64,000 nt of DNA from Paguma larvata (taxonomy: Eukaryota; Chordata; Mammalia; Carnivora; Viverridae): contig CM057844.1 of NCBI GenBank assembly GCA_030068075.1, positions 806,001 to 870,000 of the forward strand, given 5' to 3'. The first letter of the stretch is position 1; every line of letters begins with the position of its first letter. The notes under the pieces were generated by a model. It did not search any database. It was given only the letters and a program-made list of their open reading frames with translations, and was not told the DNA's origin. Made by a program: the position numbers and the translations under genes. Shown here piece after piece: positions 11,564-26,500 of this stretch.

Positions 11564-14500
11564 GGAGTGGGGGAGGGGCAGAGAGAGAGGGAGACACAGA
11601 ATTTGAAGCAGGTTCCAGTCTCTGAGCTGTCAGCATAGAGCCCAATGTGGGGCTCAAACTCATGAACCGTGAGATCATAGCCTGAGCCACCCAGGTGCCC
11701 CTCCTTTTGCATCTCCCATTTATATGGGAGGATTTTGAATTGGAGAAGATAAGTAACTGTACTCAAAAGGAAAAAAAGAAAAAATTTATATACCTGGACA
11801 TTGGGGTGATCCTGAAGACCAGGTGGGCAGAGGACCACCTAAAAGCTGTTGTGGTTTTTGTTTCTCCTGCTGAGGGGGAAGTGAGTAGTGAAAATCTGGC
11901 TGTGAGGGCTGAGTGGAAAGGGCGCCTGCATGAACCAGCCAGATCAAAGCTCACCTTGAAATCAAGAGTAGTGAACAGGATGTTAGCAAATGAACCTGAT
12001 CCTACTAATCTTCAGGTTTACAGTAAATTGTCAGAACTGACCTTCTGTTTTTGCGGGCAGTCATGTGATCTGAGCTTGGGTAACAGAGTGGGCGGGAAGC
12101 AGAGCCTTCCGGAAAATGAGCATGGCATTTCCCCATCATTTCATCACTTGGAGCAGAGGCTGGTTTGTAGGGTGCTGGCAGGACATCTGAGAAGGGATAT
12201 GGATCCTTGTCTTGGGTTGCACCTCCAGCAGACTCCAGAGCTTGCTGCATGAACTGTGTACTGAATCGGGTGGCCTATTTGCATTAAGCATTGTTTCCAG
12301 CATCTCAGGTTACAGTGCTCAGCTCCAGCTGCATGTTAGAACTACCCAGGGAGCCTTCAAAACCATGGAGCCAATTGGGTCAGGATCCCTAGGGGTGGCC
12401 TGGGTGACGCCCATGTGTGGTCAGAATTGGGCCCACAGGTATGGAGTGCCTGCTCCAGAGTATTCACAAGGGATCACCCTGCACTTATGAAATCCTATTT
12501 GTGTACTGGTAGTTTCATTTTGCAGGCTCTGACAAATCACCCTTCTTGCAAGGAGATAGAACACTTGCTTTTGAGGATGGTAGGGTCCACCCCAGTGGAG
12601 TAGCCCAAGCCACAGCAAACTGAACCCTCCCCTTATCCAACTTTAAAAGCACCAAGTGTAATATCCATAAAACCTGTTTTTGTGCAGTCAACTGCTTGGA
12701 TCAGCATGTTCAGAAATCCCCAGAGAGCATCGCTTTGATCTGGGAGCGGGACGAGCCTGGAACGGAAGTGAGGATCACCTACAGGTACTGTGTGTCTCCT
12801 GACGGCATCTCAGTGCCCAGCAGCATCTCCTGGAGTTTTACATCTCTGTCTGTGGTACACACCAGCACCAAACACCTCTGTTTATAGGAGCGAGATTGCC
12901 CAGCTTGGGGGAGGGCTGCCCTTGTTCACCTTGGCAATACTCAGTGCTGTTAGGTTCCCATAGAAAGAACTGGGTCTTCAGCAGTTGCCCTGCTAGGTAT
13001 TTATCCAAGGGATACAGTGTGCTGTTTCAAAGGGGCACATGCACCCCAATATTTATAGCAGCACTGTCAACAACAGCTAAATATGGAAAGAGCCCAAATG
13101 TCTATCGATGGATGAATGGATAAAGAAGATGTGGTATATATATACAATGGAGTATTACTCAGCAATCAAAAAGAATGAAATCTTGCCATTTGCAACTATG
13201 TGGATGGAACTAGAGGGTATTATGTTAAGCAAAACTAGCCAGAGAAAGACAAATATCATATGACTTCACTCATATGAGGACTTTAAGATATAAAACAGAT
13301 GAATATAAGGGAAGGGAAGCAAAAATAATACAAAAACAGGGAGGGGGACAAAATACAAGGGACTCTTAAATATGGAGAACAAATAGAGGGTTGCTGGAGG
13401 GGTTGTGGGAGGGGGGATGGGCTAAATGGGTAAGGGGCATTAAGGAATCTACTCCTGAAATCATTGTTGCCCTAAATCCTAACTAACTTGGATGTAAATT
13501 AAAAAAATAAAAAAACATGCACTAAAAAAAAAAAAAAGAAAGAACTGGTTCTTTGGACACAAATATGACAAATGTTCAAGGCACGGGGAGGCTTTTGACA
13601 CAGTGCTGTGTGCTTCTGTCTGGTTCTGAGCAGGAGGTCATCTGAGTATCAAGGGGCATGTTTCAGCTTTGGAAATGTTCTTTGGTCCCAGGAAAATAAA
13701 CATGAACGCAAGCTGAATAAAACACATGCTGGAACAAACAAATAAGTCTATTTAGCATCTTTCTCCCAGTACTCTGAGAGTGGAACCATAAATGAGATCA
13801 AGCCATTTCAAGAGGGGTCCTCCTGACATTTGTATTCTTTGAGTCTTTAGATAAGTGCTCCACACATTCCATGTGTCAAGCACCTTTCTGAATGTTGTGG
13901 CGTGTTGAAGGTTTGAAGGAACCCCGCGTCCAGGAACCTGGCTTCCTGAAGCACTGCCTCCTGCTGGAACTGTGTTGCTCGGGGTCTCTGTGGTCAGTCA
14001 CGAGAGGGCATTGCTTTTTCCTTCCCAGGTGGTAAACCCCCCTCTGCTTAAGCCTAAATTTATGTTTACAATTCTATCACAGACCCACTGTCTATCTAAG
14101 TCATATGTCCTTTATCACAACCCACCCCTCACCATCAATTGATGATCACTGTCCTGGTGGGGAGCTTGGGGCTTTTCTCATCCAATCATTCAACAAGTTT
14201 CACTGAGTGCCACTGTACCTGTCAGGACAGGCTGGGGTATGTTGTAGTAACAAACAGTCCCCAAATACATGGCAGCGTGTGACTGGGTGGTCACTTTAGA
14301 CTGAATAGTCTGAGGAAGTGACAGTGGAGCTGAGGTCTTGTTGCCAAGAAGGAGTACCAAGATTGGAGGAAGAATTCCCAGGCCCACCCAAGACCCTGAA
14401 TAAGCACAGGTATCCAGGAAACACCTATGGCTGGTGAGGTAGGAGTGAGGGGAGCGTGGTAAGAGGGGTGTTCAGGGAAGCAAGGAGCCTGAGAGCAGCA

Positions 14501-17500
14501 GTAACTCCCTTGCCACTTGGGTGACTTGGGGGCCACTGGGCACTCCTAGGTTTCTCTTTGCTTCTCAGACTCAGGTTTTATCACAGACCAAATTCACCAA
14601 ACCTGGTAAAAGTGTACTCAAGTTTTGGATTCAGCAAGGTGATGTTTGTTAATCTGTTGCAGCTCCTGGGGGGCACCACCCTACCATCCCCCAACCTCAA
14701 CAACCCTCGGCTGTCCCAGCCTTTACCAATGCCCGCATCGTTTGCTGACCTGTCTTCCCATCAGCCTGTACAGATAAACCTCTTGCCTCTGTGCAGCCCA
14801 CTGGCCAGCAGCATTGCCCCCTGGGAACCTTGGGCCCCATGCTGACAACTGAAGCAGAACCCCAGGCCCCTGTGCACATTTGAGTTTGGGGAACGCTGCT
14901 CTAACAAGCAAACTGGCTTCACTGTTCATTATTGTTATTGGCCCAACTTGGTTTATGTGTGATTCTTTAGTAAAAGATTAAGACTTTGGAGTGGGGGGTA
15001 GATGGGCTTACCAGCTGGTTGTTGGAGATAAGCTGGCCCAGTGATGAACCATTTTCCTTTTGTCACTGCCTCTGGTGTGCCTGGACCCCAGGGATACCCC
15101 CTTGGCTGGACATCCCCCATCCACACCAAATTAGTGGTCAGCAGCATTAAGTGATCCGAGAGCTGGGCTTGGTCTGGCCTGCTGAGATATGTGGTTAAGT
15201 GTAAGCCATGGGGGAATTTTCAGGACTGCAGCCAGTTTGTTAAATCTCAGTTCCATTGCACTAAAGAAGCCCCAGGCAAGGGACACTTAAGAGTACAGGC
15301 AAAGTATTTATTATTCTCTTCTAAAAATAAGCAGACTTAGCCTGAAGTGGTTTTATAAACCTTAGCTGGGCTTAGTACCAGATGACTGCTTCTAGTTGCT
15401 GTTTGAGTAAGAAGAGAAGTGTGTGTACAGGTTGTTTATAATTGCAGCTAGTTTTCGAGAGACATGGGTTAATTATTCTCCTGGTCATTTTAGGCTTTTG
15501 ACATGAGATTTTCTTTCTTCCTACTCAGAGGAAAGCCACGTAGACATTGGTGCTGGATGTCCTGCTGGCATATAAATTGCCGCTAAAATAAAGCGCTTTC
15601 CTGCCCAGTGTCTCGTGCGGTGGCAGCCAAAGTGACTTTGTCAGCCTGAAGACCAAGTTCCAGACTTGGAGCCTGAGCTCTTTCAAGAAACTCTGTGGGG
15701 CTGGGTTTCTCAAAGGCTGGTGTGCTGGGGACCATATCCACCTTGTCTGTTTGGAAGTTGGGGGCGGCCAATCCAAACTCTTCCCCCACTGTGACCTCAG
15801 ACACAGAAGGTAGCAGGTTGGTGAATTCAGGACTTACCTCTGGAACAAGCACTGTGGCCTTTGCTCTGGACATGGAGGAATTTGTAATCTGTCATTCTGC
15901 AGCCACCTCCTGCTGGCTGGGTGATCTTGTGAAGCCCTGTAATCTCTGGGATAATTGTGATAACCAAAGTGATTCCACCTGTAGGCATGGGGACGTGACA
16001 AAATGTGTTGGAGGTGAAAGTAGTACTTATTAAATAAACATGGTGATGATTATGGTAGCTGCTACTGTTTATCAAGTACTTTCTGGGTTCCAGAACTGTT
16101 TTAAGCATTGTACCTAAGGTATTTTATTTAAATACCACAGCCTGATTACATAGGAATTATTATTGTTCTTATTATTTCCAACATTTTATTATGGAAAATT
16201 TCATAATTTGAAAATTTTCAAGTGGTGCTTCAACTGTCTACCTATCACCTAGATTCTACCCTTAACATTTTACAAGGATTGTTTTTTTTTATCACATTTG
16301 ATTTATATATCCATCCCTCCATGGGTCAGTGCATCTTATTTTTTGGATGCATTTCATAGTAAGTTGAAGACATTAACACAGGTCCCCTGAGCAATTTGGT
16401 GGCATAACATTAACTACAGTTAATTGTGTGTTTATTTTCTCTCTTTTGATGTGAAATTTATATACAACGAAGTGCACAAATGTGCATTTGCTGAGTTTCG
16501 TCAATGTATATGCCTGTGTAACTCAAACCCCTATGAGATACATAACAATGAGTACTGTCCCAGAGGGCTCCTGTGCCCCTTCTCAGTCACCATCCTTACT
16601 CTCCTGAAGCAACCACTGTTCTGATTATTTTCCCAAATAGGTTGTCAAAGCTTTATCTTACAGATAAGGAGGGGACTCAGAGAGAGGAGTTGATCTCTCC
16701 GGGGGCAGAGAGTGGTGCGGCCGTGTCCCTATTTGGCACCATCACCCGCTCCAGCCATGATCAGCAGCCTCACTGGGGCCTGATGATGGAGCCTCTCAAA
16801 TGGGCTGACGTGGGGCCTCCATCCGGGGTTTAGCTCATAGGGAATGGTCACTAACTTGTCTCATTCCTCAGGAGCCCAGAGTCTCTCCCTCCTGTGACTG
16901 CTAACTTTTTTTGAAGAGGCATGTTCCTGGAGAATCATTGGGCTTGTAATGGGCACAACTGACACCTCCATCCTGCTCACCAGAATCTCCACTATTCATC
17001 ACATGTCTGGGCAGACACACCCATGGTACACTCATACACATACATTTTGAGCATGCTTATTCTCCAGGTGCATTTCTACAACTTGCTTTCTCTTTGTGTT
17101 TGATATCCATCCTGGAATGTTCTCTCAGGTTGCAGGTAGGGTCCTGCCACCTGTTCTGGGAGCTGTGCCCTGGTGTTGTCTGTGTGTGGACTCTACTATT
17201 CCTAACACTGCCACATATTTGTAATCTCACCTTCCTTGGGTGAGGAAGGCCTGGAAGGATTGGCTTTGGGAATCCTAGGGAGGCCCTGTGTCCTTGCCTG
17301 CCCCATCAGTTCCTTCCCTCTGTGACACCAGCTGGCACTGACTCCAAGGAACACCCTGCTAGATGGACCAGGAAGCTGCAGGAACGTGCTCAGCAGTGCA
17401 GGTGGGCCCTGGGCTGGCAATAGGGCTCTGGGAGGAGGAAAGATAATCAGCATGGTTCTGTTGAGCTCCCTCCTTCAGAGGTATGGCACTTTTTCCCACT

Positions 17501-20500
17501 GCAAAGTGAAGGGCAGGAATGCCTTGCTTGGCAGGGATCAGCCTGGGACAGTCTGTGTACATCTCCCAGGGAAGAGGACAGACTGTGACCTTAGGCTGGA
17601 GCCAGGGCCAGAGGACTGCCCCAGCCCACCTTCCAGCCTGCCTCTACCCAGAGAGGTATGTTCAGAGCCAGCCAGAGGGAGCTGTTCTATCCTAGTGAAC
17701 CAGCAGACTTCAGACCCGGAGGCCCTCCTGCATCCCCTGAGGCCAGGCATTCTAGCTTGAGGCCTCCGAGGACAGGGACTGCAGAGGCCAGCTGGGACAT
17801 GGATAAGCCAGGTGGCTCCTTGAGGCTGTGCAGCCAGACAGCACCCTAGGCACTGCCCCTTTCAACTGTCCACATGTCCTTTTCTAGCCTGATGACTTTT
17901 TAGAAGATTGTCCTTCACCTCTAGTTCAAGTGGACAGATTCTAGAGGCCCTTGGGGTTGGGGATATGGAGAAACACAAATCTCAGTCCTCAGGAAGTTGG
18001 TGGTGAGATAGATTATGAGGCTTCAAGATCACTGTCTGCCTGGACCTGGAGGTCAGGGCTAGAGATTTCTGAACCTGGGGATGGACGAGGGCATAGAGTG
18101 GAGCAAACTGAGGCCCTGTGCTGGTCTCAGCCCATGGGGTGTATGTGGCTGCCCTGAAACAGAGGTGACAGCAGGCTGTGGGTGTCTTATTTAGAGTATT
18201 TATCAAGGCTCAGCTCATCTTTTGTTTAAGTTCTCCAAAAAGGTCTGAACTTGAGCTTGAGCCCAGAACTTAAGAATTTTAGCCCTGGCCAGCTCTGTGA
18301 CCTTGAGGCCTGTCACTCTGGGCCTCAAGTGTCCCCAGCTGTAAAATGAGGGACCAGATGAGACCTGCACTATTCCATCACTAGCAGGCATGGCTCAGTG
18401 TGGTAGTCACAAACAACATAATTCAATAGAGCTGGACGTCCGCAGGCTGCACCAAAAAGGGCAGGTGTTATCTTGGGTGTGCCTAAAACATGAACTGAGC
18501 TTAGTTTTCACTGTGGGTCAAGGCCATGGAGGGGGTGATTTCTGTGGCTGTTCCATCTTCTTACTGGTGGGAGGTATGCACAGTGAGGAATCCCTGTCCA
18601 GAGGAGTGAAGGGGATGTCAGGCTTCTTTCTACCCTGACTGCCTCAGAATCCCTGGGTGGGCATCAAGGGGGCGGACAGCTTTCTTCCCAGACATAGTGG
18701 GCAGACACTTGGTATTATTGAGACTGTACACAGTCTTGTGCCTGATGTGGAGGGCCCACAGAGAATAAAAGGTGAGGTCTGCCCTTTGGGGCATCCCTCT
18801 CTCTGGGGCAGCTAGACCAACACACATAGAGCTGGGGCAGGCTGCAGCCTGGAGGCACCTCCTGCACAGGCTTCTTTGTTTCCTTGACCCTGGTTGTGAC
18901 AGAAAGGAGAGTCCCTGCGGGTGCCAGCAGTAGGAAGCAGGACTCCAGCATGGACACCCGGTTGGAGCAGGCTTTGGGAAAGTTCTGAGGAGGGCTGGAT
19001 TTTGAGAGGCACAGGAGGGGGTAGCGTGATGATGAAGACAGAGAAACAATGGCAGGTGAGTGTGCTGTAGGGTGAGGTGGCCAGGGATGGTGGAGGTAGA
19101 CAGACACCTGTGCTCTACACCTGCTTTTTGCTCTGGCTGTGTATGATCTTGAGCAAGTCATTCTACCTTTCTGACCCTCTGTCTCCTCATCTGCAAAATG
19201 GAAACATCCTTCTCCTCTGCTGGGTGGTTGAGTATGGAGCATGGGGGATAAAAGCCCAGAACAGAGTCTGGAATGACAAGAATTTTGGATTTGATGATGG
19301 AAAGGCATGAAGTGTCCCTGTGGGGTGGTGTTTTCAGAATGAGGACTTCACCTCGGGAGAACAATCTCTAGTCAGCTAAAAGGCAGCCCCTCCTCCTTCT
19401 CATGGGCCTGACCCTTGCTCCTTGCTCTTCTCCTTGCTCTCAAATCAATTATTTAAATGAGCAAACTCCTTTATTAAAATATTAGGGCAATTGAAGGGGA
19501 GGATCCTTAATGAGCCCTTAATGAGGTTGATGGGTGAGGTGCTTTGGGGTGAAACAGCCCAGTGATTGGTGAAGTTTCCCATGGCATGGGCCATCTGTTA
19601 TGCAGGGCAAAGTCAGTTAGCTAGTGGACTCCTCTGGGTGTGGGGAGGAGAGGTCAGAGGCCCTGGGCTCATGTGCTGTGTCCTGGCTTCCCTGACTAAG
19701 AGGAGGGAGGCACCCTGGGCACACTCTTTCCCCTGCTGACCTCTGAGTAACTCTGATTGCAAAACTTTGTCGGGAATCTGCATGCTTACTGCCAGGATGT
19801 TGTAGAAACCCTGGCTCACTTGGATTGTGCACTTATCTTTCCTTGGCACCAGGTGTTGAAACTGGGAAGGGTTTTGAATCTTTCTACAGATGATCACTTC
19901 TTGTTCTTGTTCTTCTTTTGGACCAGCTAGGTGTCTGGGATTTTCATATTTTAGAATGGCCAAATCTTGGTACTATAGCAGGAATAATGTACCCCAAGAG
20001 TGTCTATCTTTATGGCTATGGAAACCTCCTTGATGAGAGACCCTTCTGAGAATTCTCTGGGGGCAAACAGTGGCAGAGGTTTACTTCTGGGAGCACACTT
20101 AAGCAATTGCCTCCCTTGGAGGTGGATCCCTCTTTCGCCATGCAGGGGCTATTGACAGAGGGCTGGGTTGTGGGAGGTGGAGGGGCACAGCCTGGTGAGG
20201 GCACCGTGCAGGCCCTGGGGTGGGAGTGGGGGAGTAGAGCATATATCTGAAGGGTTGGGGGGGTTTCAGGCTCTGGGGTGGGGAAGAGGCTTGATGCGTG
20301 CTCCTGAGGAGTGAGGACAGCTCTCCTGCCGCAGCTTGGGGAGGAGTCTTCTAAGACTAGGTGTTGTCGTTTCTGTTTTTTTGTTTTGTTTTGTTTTCCT
20401 TTTTGCTTCTGGAGGCTCAAGACAGTGGGATGAGCCTGACTTATAGCTTCACTGTGGGTAGTGCTGTGGTGTCACGTGGCCCTGCCCCATGTTGATTTTT

Positions 20501-23500
20501 ATCAGGGCAGCACCGTGGGCACAGAGGACATGGTTGAGCCTCCTCACATGTCCAGAAGTGCACATCAGGGGGGCTGCATCTTTGTTTCTGCCCCCTCTCC
20601 CTCCCAGTGCCCATTTCGTCTCATGCTAGGTGGATACATAAGGAAGGGGTCACCAGGAGGTTAGACATGCTGTCCAATGTAGAGTTGTAAATCTACACGC
20701 AGCTAGAAGGGAGTGGGCCCCTGGGGAGGGTGATGATGCATGGTCCTCCTGGCTGGGGGTCACGTATGGCACTGCACTTGCCCAGTCCCCAGTGTGGTGG
20801 CCCTTGCAGTACTGGCATCTGGGCACCCAGTCTGGGGCAGGGCTGAGAAGAAGGCCAAGTGGGTGGGTGGCATGTGGGTGTGCCCTGGGGGGCCCCTTCC
20901 CATGCTCAGCCCAGTGTCCAGCCTCTAGTGCTTGCCAGGCCAGATCCTTCTGTCCACTTCCTGCCTGGAATGAAGAGTACCAGGGACAACTCCTGGGAAG
21001 GTTCCTGGTGACTGGGAATGAGGTGTGCCAGGCCTCCATCCTCCAGAAGTCACACTTGACCCTGCTGTCTGGAGACAGCCCCTGGCTGACTGGGCAGAAG
21101 CTCACACTGATGATCTAAGCTCACATTCATGGTCATCCTTGATTTTAAAGCCCAGGATCTGATGTCCAGCGAGCTTCAGGATCCTCAAGCTTACCCACTT
21201 GGAAAGGTCAGAAATGGGGTTTGAGTTCAGTCTTGTCTGGCTCTAGCTGACATACTGAGGAATCCGAGCCTTCTTTTTCCATCCCGAGAGATGAGGTGAC
21301 AGTGTAAAGGGGGCTCTGGCTGCTCTGCAGTACTAACTTGGTGACAGTCCGGACTCCTGGTGATTCTTGGTGGTTCCTCTTGGTATGCGCAGAGAGAGGT
21401 TGAGCTCTGCTGAATATAGCCTTTTACTGACCATGACGCTGTGTTTCCAGCATTTGCTCCCATGGCCTGCTGAAGCACACACACATTAAGTGCTAACATC
21501 AGCTGGGGAGGAGGAGGCTTGTCAGTGCCAGAAGGCTCTGGGTGGCCTTGAAGAGGGACAAGGGTCAGCTACACAAGAAGGAGGAGCTAAGGGCTGTGGA
21601 GTCCTGCCGTGACTGTGGGACAGTGAGAGGCAGGAAGTAGAGTGTGTGAGGGGTGCTCTGGACCTTGGAGCACCTTAGAGGCAAGGGTGGGGGATACCAC
21701 TGGTGCCAGGGGAGGGGTGACAGAATGACAGATGGGTGCCGTCAGAACAGGGGCTGTCTGGCCTGTCACTCTCTTACTCTTCACTCTTTGTCCTGGCCCT
21801 CTCATGGCTGTCTTGGACCTATTCTTCCTCTTTGCCCTGCCCAGGACTGTCTTGTACCTCATCTGAATGTGGTAACAGCAGTGGGTCAGGTTTGAATGAG
21901 AGGCTTGACAATTTCCCATCAACAAATCCATGTACACTTCCTCTGAGAGGCCTGGAGTGAGGTTTCTGAGACACTGGCAGATAAGGTGACTCATTTGGAC
22001 CAGCATTTCCCCATTCTCCCTGCTGGTTCTGCTTGGATGAAGTCTTGGGGAAACAAACTTTGACTGAGTTAATGTGGCAACAAGGACATGGAATTTGGAA
22101 GAGGGCATGTGGGGTCCTATCAGATGCAGACATTTTCAGAAATTCCATGTGATCTCTACACCTCAGTGATGTGTCACTCTAATATCATCTAAAGCAGTGA
22201 TTTCTAGCTCAGGTCATGCCTGACTCCCCTGAGGGGGTTTCCAACAATAAAGACCCAGACCTGCTTGGGCCCTACTGAGTCAGGATCTCCTGGGGGCACC
22301 TGGGAACTTTATTTGAAAATACATCTTTGGTAATACAGCTGCTTGCACCCTTTGTAGGGAACGTATCTGTCAGGATTCAGCTGTAGAAAAGGGAAGTCAG
22401 TGCCACTCTTTTAAGCAGAGAGGGAACTTACACAGAGTACTTACAAAGCCTTTGGGCAGACTCTGCCCCTCACCCTCTGGCACAATCAGAATGGACTCAG
22501 GAGACCCCCGCAGTCACTGCTGAGTGCTCAAAACACATCACTGTGGCTCTGGTCCAGGGCCAGGAAGCCACCATTTTGCTGGCTCAGCTGCTCAGTTTTC
22601 TTTTGACGTCTTTGCAGCTAGTGGAATTTCTTCAGAAAAACCCCAGCATCCCCTAAACTGCAGCAAAGCAGCAGCCTACATTGCAATCGCTCCCCATGTG
22701 CAACCTGAGTCCTACACAGAAGTCAGATGAGAGGTGTCTAAGGTGGTGGGTATGCCCTGAGGAGGCTGGACCAGATGCTGAGTGAGAGAAAGCCACGGTG
22801 ACTGCAGGCAGGTCTAGTCCAGCGTGGGTTTTTGGACCCTGATTCTGCTCGATTCCTGTGTGGTTGAATGTAACAGTATGAGGATTGGGCCTGTAACTGC
22901 CCAGATCCCAGGCCACTTTAGGTGGGGCCTGGTGGTCCTTCCTCCTGGTACAGGTGACCAAACCCTCTGAGTCACTCCTGTGTGCACACAGCTTTTCAAG
23001 GTCTGCTCTAACTAATAGGCTCTGATCTTTACCCTGTCACTCACTTAGTCCTTCCATCAAGGTAGGCCCGGCTAGTTGTGGTTTCATTGCAGGACAGGCC
23101 ATTTTCTAAAAGGGCAGTCTTCTATCCTCACATTATAAACCTGTTAGTTTTCTGGACTTTACGACTAAACCGTGAGACAGTTTTCCAGTCTAATGTTCTA
23201 CTTGAGGAGGTCTTTGGCATGTTACCAGCTAGTGCAAATGGGGGCACTTTTGTAGACCTGAAAAAGGGTGCCCCTCAGAAGGGGTATGGAGCCGACATCC
23301 TGGGGCTGGTGCCTTCAAGCAGGGCTGAGCTGAGCAGCCATCTTCAGGGGCCCCGGTGACAGGGCTGCCATGGAAACCATCATTTCGCTGGCTCAGCTGC
23401 TCAGTTTTTGCCCTACCATGGGGGAAAAGCCTTAAGAAGCCCAGTTTCTGAACTTACACACAATGCAGCGCCTTAAACCCAGTGTCAGGGAGACTGTGGC

Positions 23501-26500
23501 CTGGAAAAGGAGGTAGCTTGAGTGGAATAAAAGGGGTGTGCATCTTTGCTCCTCCCTTTCCTTCCAAATGAATGATTTAAATTTCTATTAGCATTATTTG
23601 TTTATTATTAAATGCATGATTATTAAATAAAATGAGTTAAATAAGCAAGCAACAATTACTGCTTTTATGAAGGAAACAGTTGAAGTAACCTTTAAGGACA
23701 GCCTCCATAGGGGTCACACACAGCTTTTGGGGTGCTGAGGGCTCATGAGGTGAGTTCTGGTGTCACAGGGGCTTCCCCTCCTGGCCCCTTGCTTGGGTGG
23801 TCAGTAAATTGTGTTGGTAGCTAGAAATCCTTCATGGGGGGAATATTCACACCACAATAATTGGCAAATGCTATAAATCAGGGCTCCCCCCTGAGAGATA
23901 ATTCGTTATTAAACATTTAGCAGCACAATGGTGTGTTTCATGGACACCCTATTCTATTTTTTTAATGTTTATTTATATTTTGAGAGAGAGACAGAGAGAT
24001 AGAGAGACAGAGCACGAATTGGGGAGGGACAGAGAGAGAGACAGAGACACAGAATCTAAATCAGGCTCCAGGCTCTGAGCTGTCAGCACAGAGCCCAATG
24101 TAGGGCTCAAACTCATGAACTATAAGATCACGACCTAAGCTGAAGTTGGCACCCTGGACCCCCAGGTTCTTTTTAGCAGTTTCTCCAAGCTGCTACCCCC
24201 TGGGCCCGAGGCAGTCATACCAAATTCTCATAGCCTACGGATTCCCACTGGTGTGGCTGTGTCTTCTTGTGTACTTTCCTCTGCATGCTAATTTGGAATG
24301 TTCTGTGGACTCACAGGAATCCCTGGAAATAGAAGACCCCTGGGTCCTGTCTGGTCTGGAAGTGTCCGCATGAACTCGACTGCCTTGTTCCTGTTGTTGC
24401 CCCTGCTGCCCAGGCAGCAATGTGGAAAGAGCCACCACACCACATGGAGGGGGGCATGTGAAGCTGGAGTGGGAACTGAAAAACATCCTGTGGTTTTTGT
24501 TCTTTTTAAACCAAGGAAAAGGGAATGTTTTTTAGAAAGTTAAAACTTCATCCTGTTCCAGATTCCACCAGGGAAAGGACATCACTTCTGTGGCTTTCCC
24601 CGGAAGTAAACAAGCCTGGCTGGCTAGTGGGTGAATGTCCTGCCAGGGCACCAGCTGTTTTCTGGGCTGGTGGCCAGGACCGGAGTCCACCAGTGCACTC
24701 TTGACCGGGACTGCCAGCCTGGCATCTGGCTCCATCAGCATTGTGAGCTGGGCTGTGGGTCTGGAAAGGAAAGAACTTATTTTCCGGAGACAAGACTTGG
24801 GCTGGCAGCCAAGCTCTAAGGTCTGAGAGGAAATCAGGCGTTTATTAGGATGATTATTAGGAGATTTTTTCAAGTGTGACTGTTACCTCTATTCCACAGG
24901 GGTTTGTCTAGAGGCTGAATGTAGAGTTGTGTCCTAGCAGGAGAGAAAGACTTAGGGTGAACAGGTCCACCTAGATATGCCTAGCAAGGTATACCCTTGG
25001 GCAGGTGGTCCTGAATGTAGAGCCAATCACAGAATCATGAGAAAAGGCCACCCCTGTCCCCACCCCCATCCTCTCTCTCATTCTCCTTCATCCTAATTAC
25101 AAGAAAGGCTCCATGTAACTACAGTGAGCCAGCTTTGAACACTGCTCTTAATTAATTTTCTTTTTGAACAAGGTCAGCCTCAGGTTCAGTGCTTTTAGTT
25201 TATTCTTAAAAAGAATTTATGTTAAAAAAATAAACTACCCTCCCCCAAATGTTATATATATAACAACAGAGTTGGAAGGTAGCAGAAATCATGAAATTTG
25301 GGAAGATTTGCTATGGAAGACAAGCTGTCCCGATGCTGAGGGCTATGGGGGGAACTGCTTAAGAGCAGGATCCTTGGAGCCATGCTGGGTTTGAATCCAG
25401 CCCTGACCCTTTCAGGAAGTCAGTTAGTTCTGTTTGCTTCAGTTTCCTTATCCAAGAAATGGAGGCAGGGCAGTGGTGATGGCAACTCATACCCACGAGC
25501 TGTTGTGAGGGGTAAATGGGTGTGTGCAGTCAGAGCAGTCCTGGGCACTGGACATTCTCTGAATAGCTGTTACTGTTGTTCCATGGGAAGGAAATGTGAA
25601 TGGGGAGATCAATAGGCAGGAGGGAGGTATTCTGGATGCCAACATGTGGGAGTTGGGGAGAGAACTAGAAGGTGGTCATGGCTGGCCTGGAGAGGAGGTT
25701 CCTTGTACACACATTGGATGACAGGTGTGGCTGGAGAAGGTGGGGCGGCTAGTGGAGATGGTGGAGACATGGTAGGTGACAGGTGGGGTGCTCAGAGCAC
25801 GGCACCTCCAGCCTCTCAGAACCAAGGGCCATGGGCTGAGTGCCTGCAATCTGCAGGACAGTGGCAGCCCCAACTGTGCATGACACGCTACCTGTTGCCA
25901 CCTGCTGTGAGGGTACAGAATAGGTGGGCTATGCAGGTGAGGGCTTCAACACAAGACATTCAAATATCCTTGCGTCTCATTTATCCTGCGTCAATGACAC
26001 CATGACTTACACAAAACCAAACTGGGATTTTCATTCTTTCTCCTGAGAAGAAGCATGTGGGGTACCTACTTCTATTAAGGAACCACTGATTTACACTGAT
26101 TTTCTTTTTCTGCCATAATTACAGCTACTGTTTATAGAATGCCTTTAAATGTGCTTGGGACTTCATATTTGGTCCTTGTCTTAATCTGTTTGGGCTGCTG
26201 TAACAAAACACCACATCCCGAGTGTCCTATAAACAACAGAAACTTACAGTGTGGAGCCTGAAAGTCCAAGATCAAGGCACCAGCATGGTTGCATTCTGCA
26301 GAGGGCCTTTTTCCTGGGTGATAGCCATTTTCCTCTTACTGTGTCCTGTGGGAAAGGGCAAGGGAGTTCTGTGGGATCTCTTCTGTGAGAGCACTGACCC
26401 CATTCCTGAGAGCTCCACTCTCATGACCCAGTCACCACTCAGCTCTTAAACCGTCATCTTTGAGGTTAGGATTTCCATGTATGAATCTGGGGACACACAC

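Larger units (their letters stand above)
3771..12687 (+). other. ACSS1: Intron 1 of ACSS1 (8.9 kb)
   Basis: GT-AG intron. Its first 450 nt belong to the CpG island. It then carries a MER5A-like hAT copy, MIR and L1 fragments and three CAN-SINEs, listed separately. Around 6240-6400 (CTGTGGCTCAGGACTTTGGA) it resembles an old MLT-type LTR, and 8430-8640 and 10200-10300 look L2-like; these three calls are weak. Another MER5A-like fragment is at 12290-12410. Nothing else is recognised. Confidence 0.85.
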
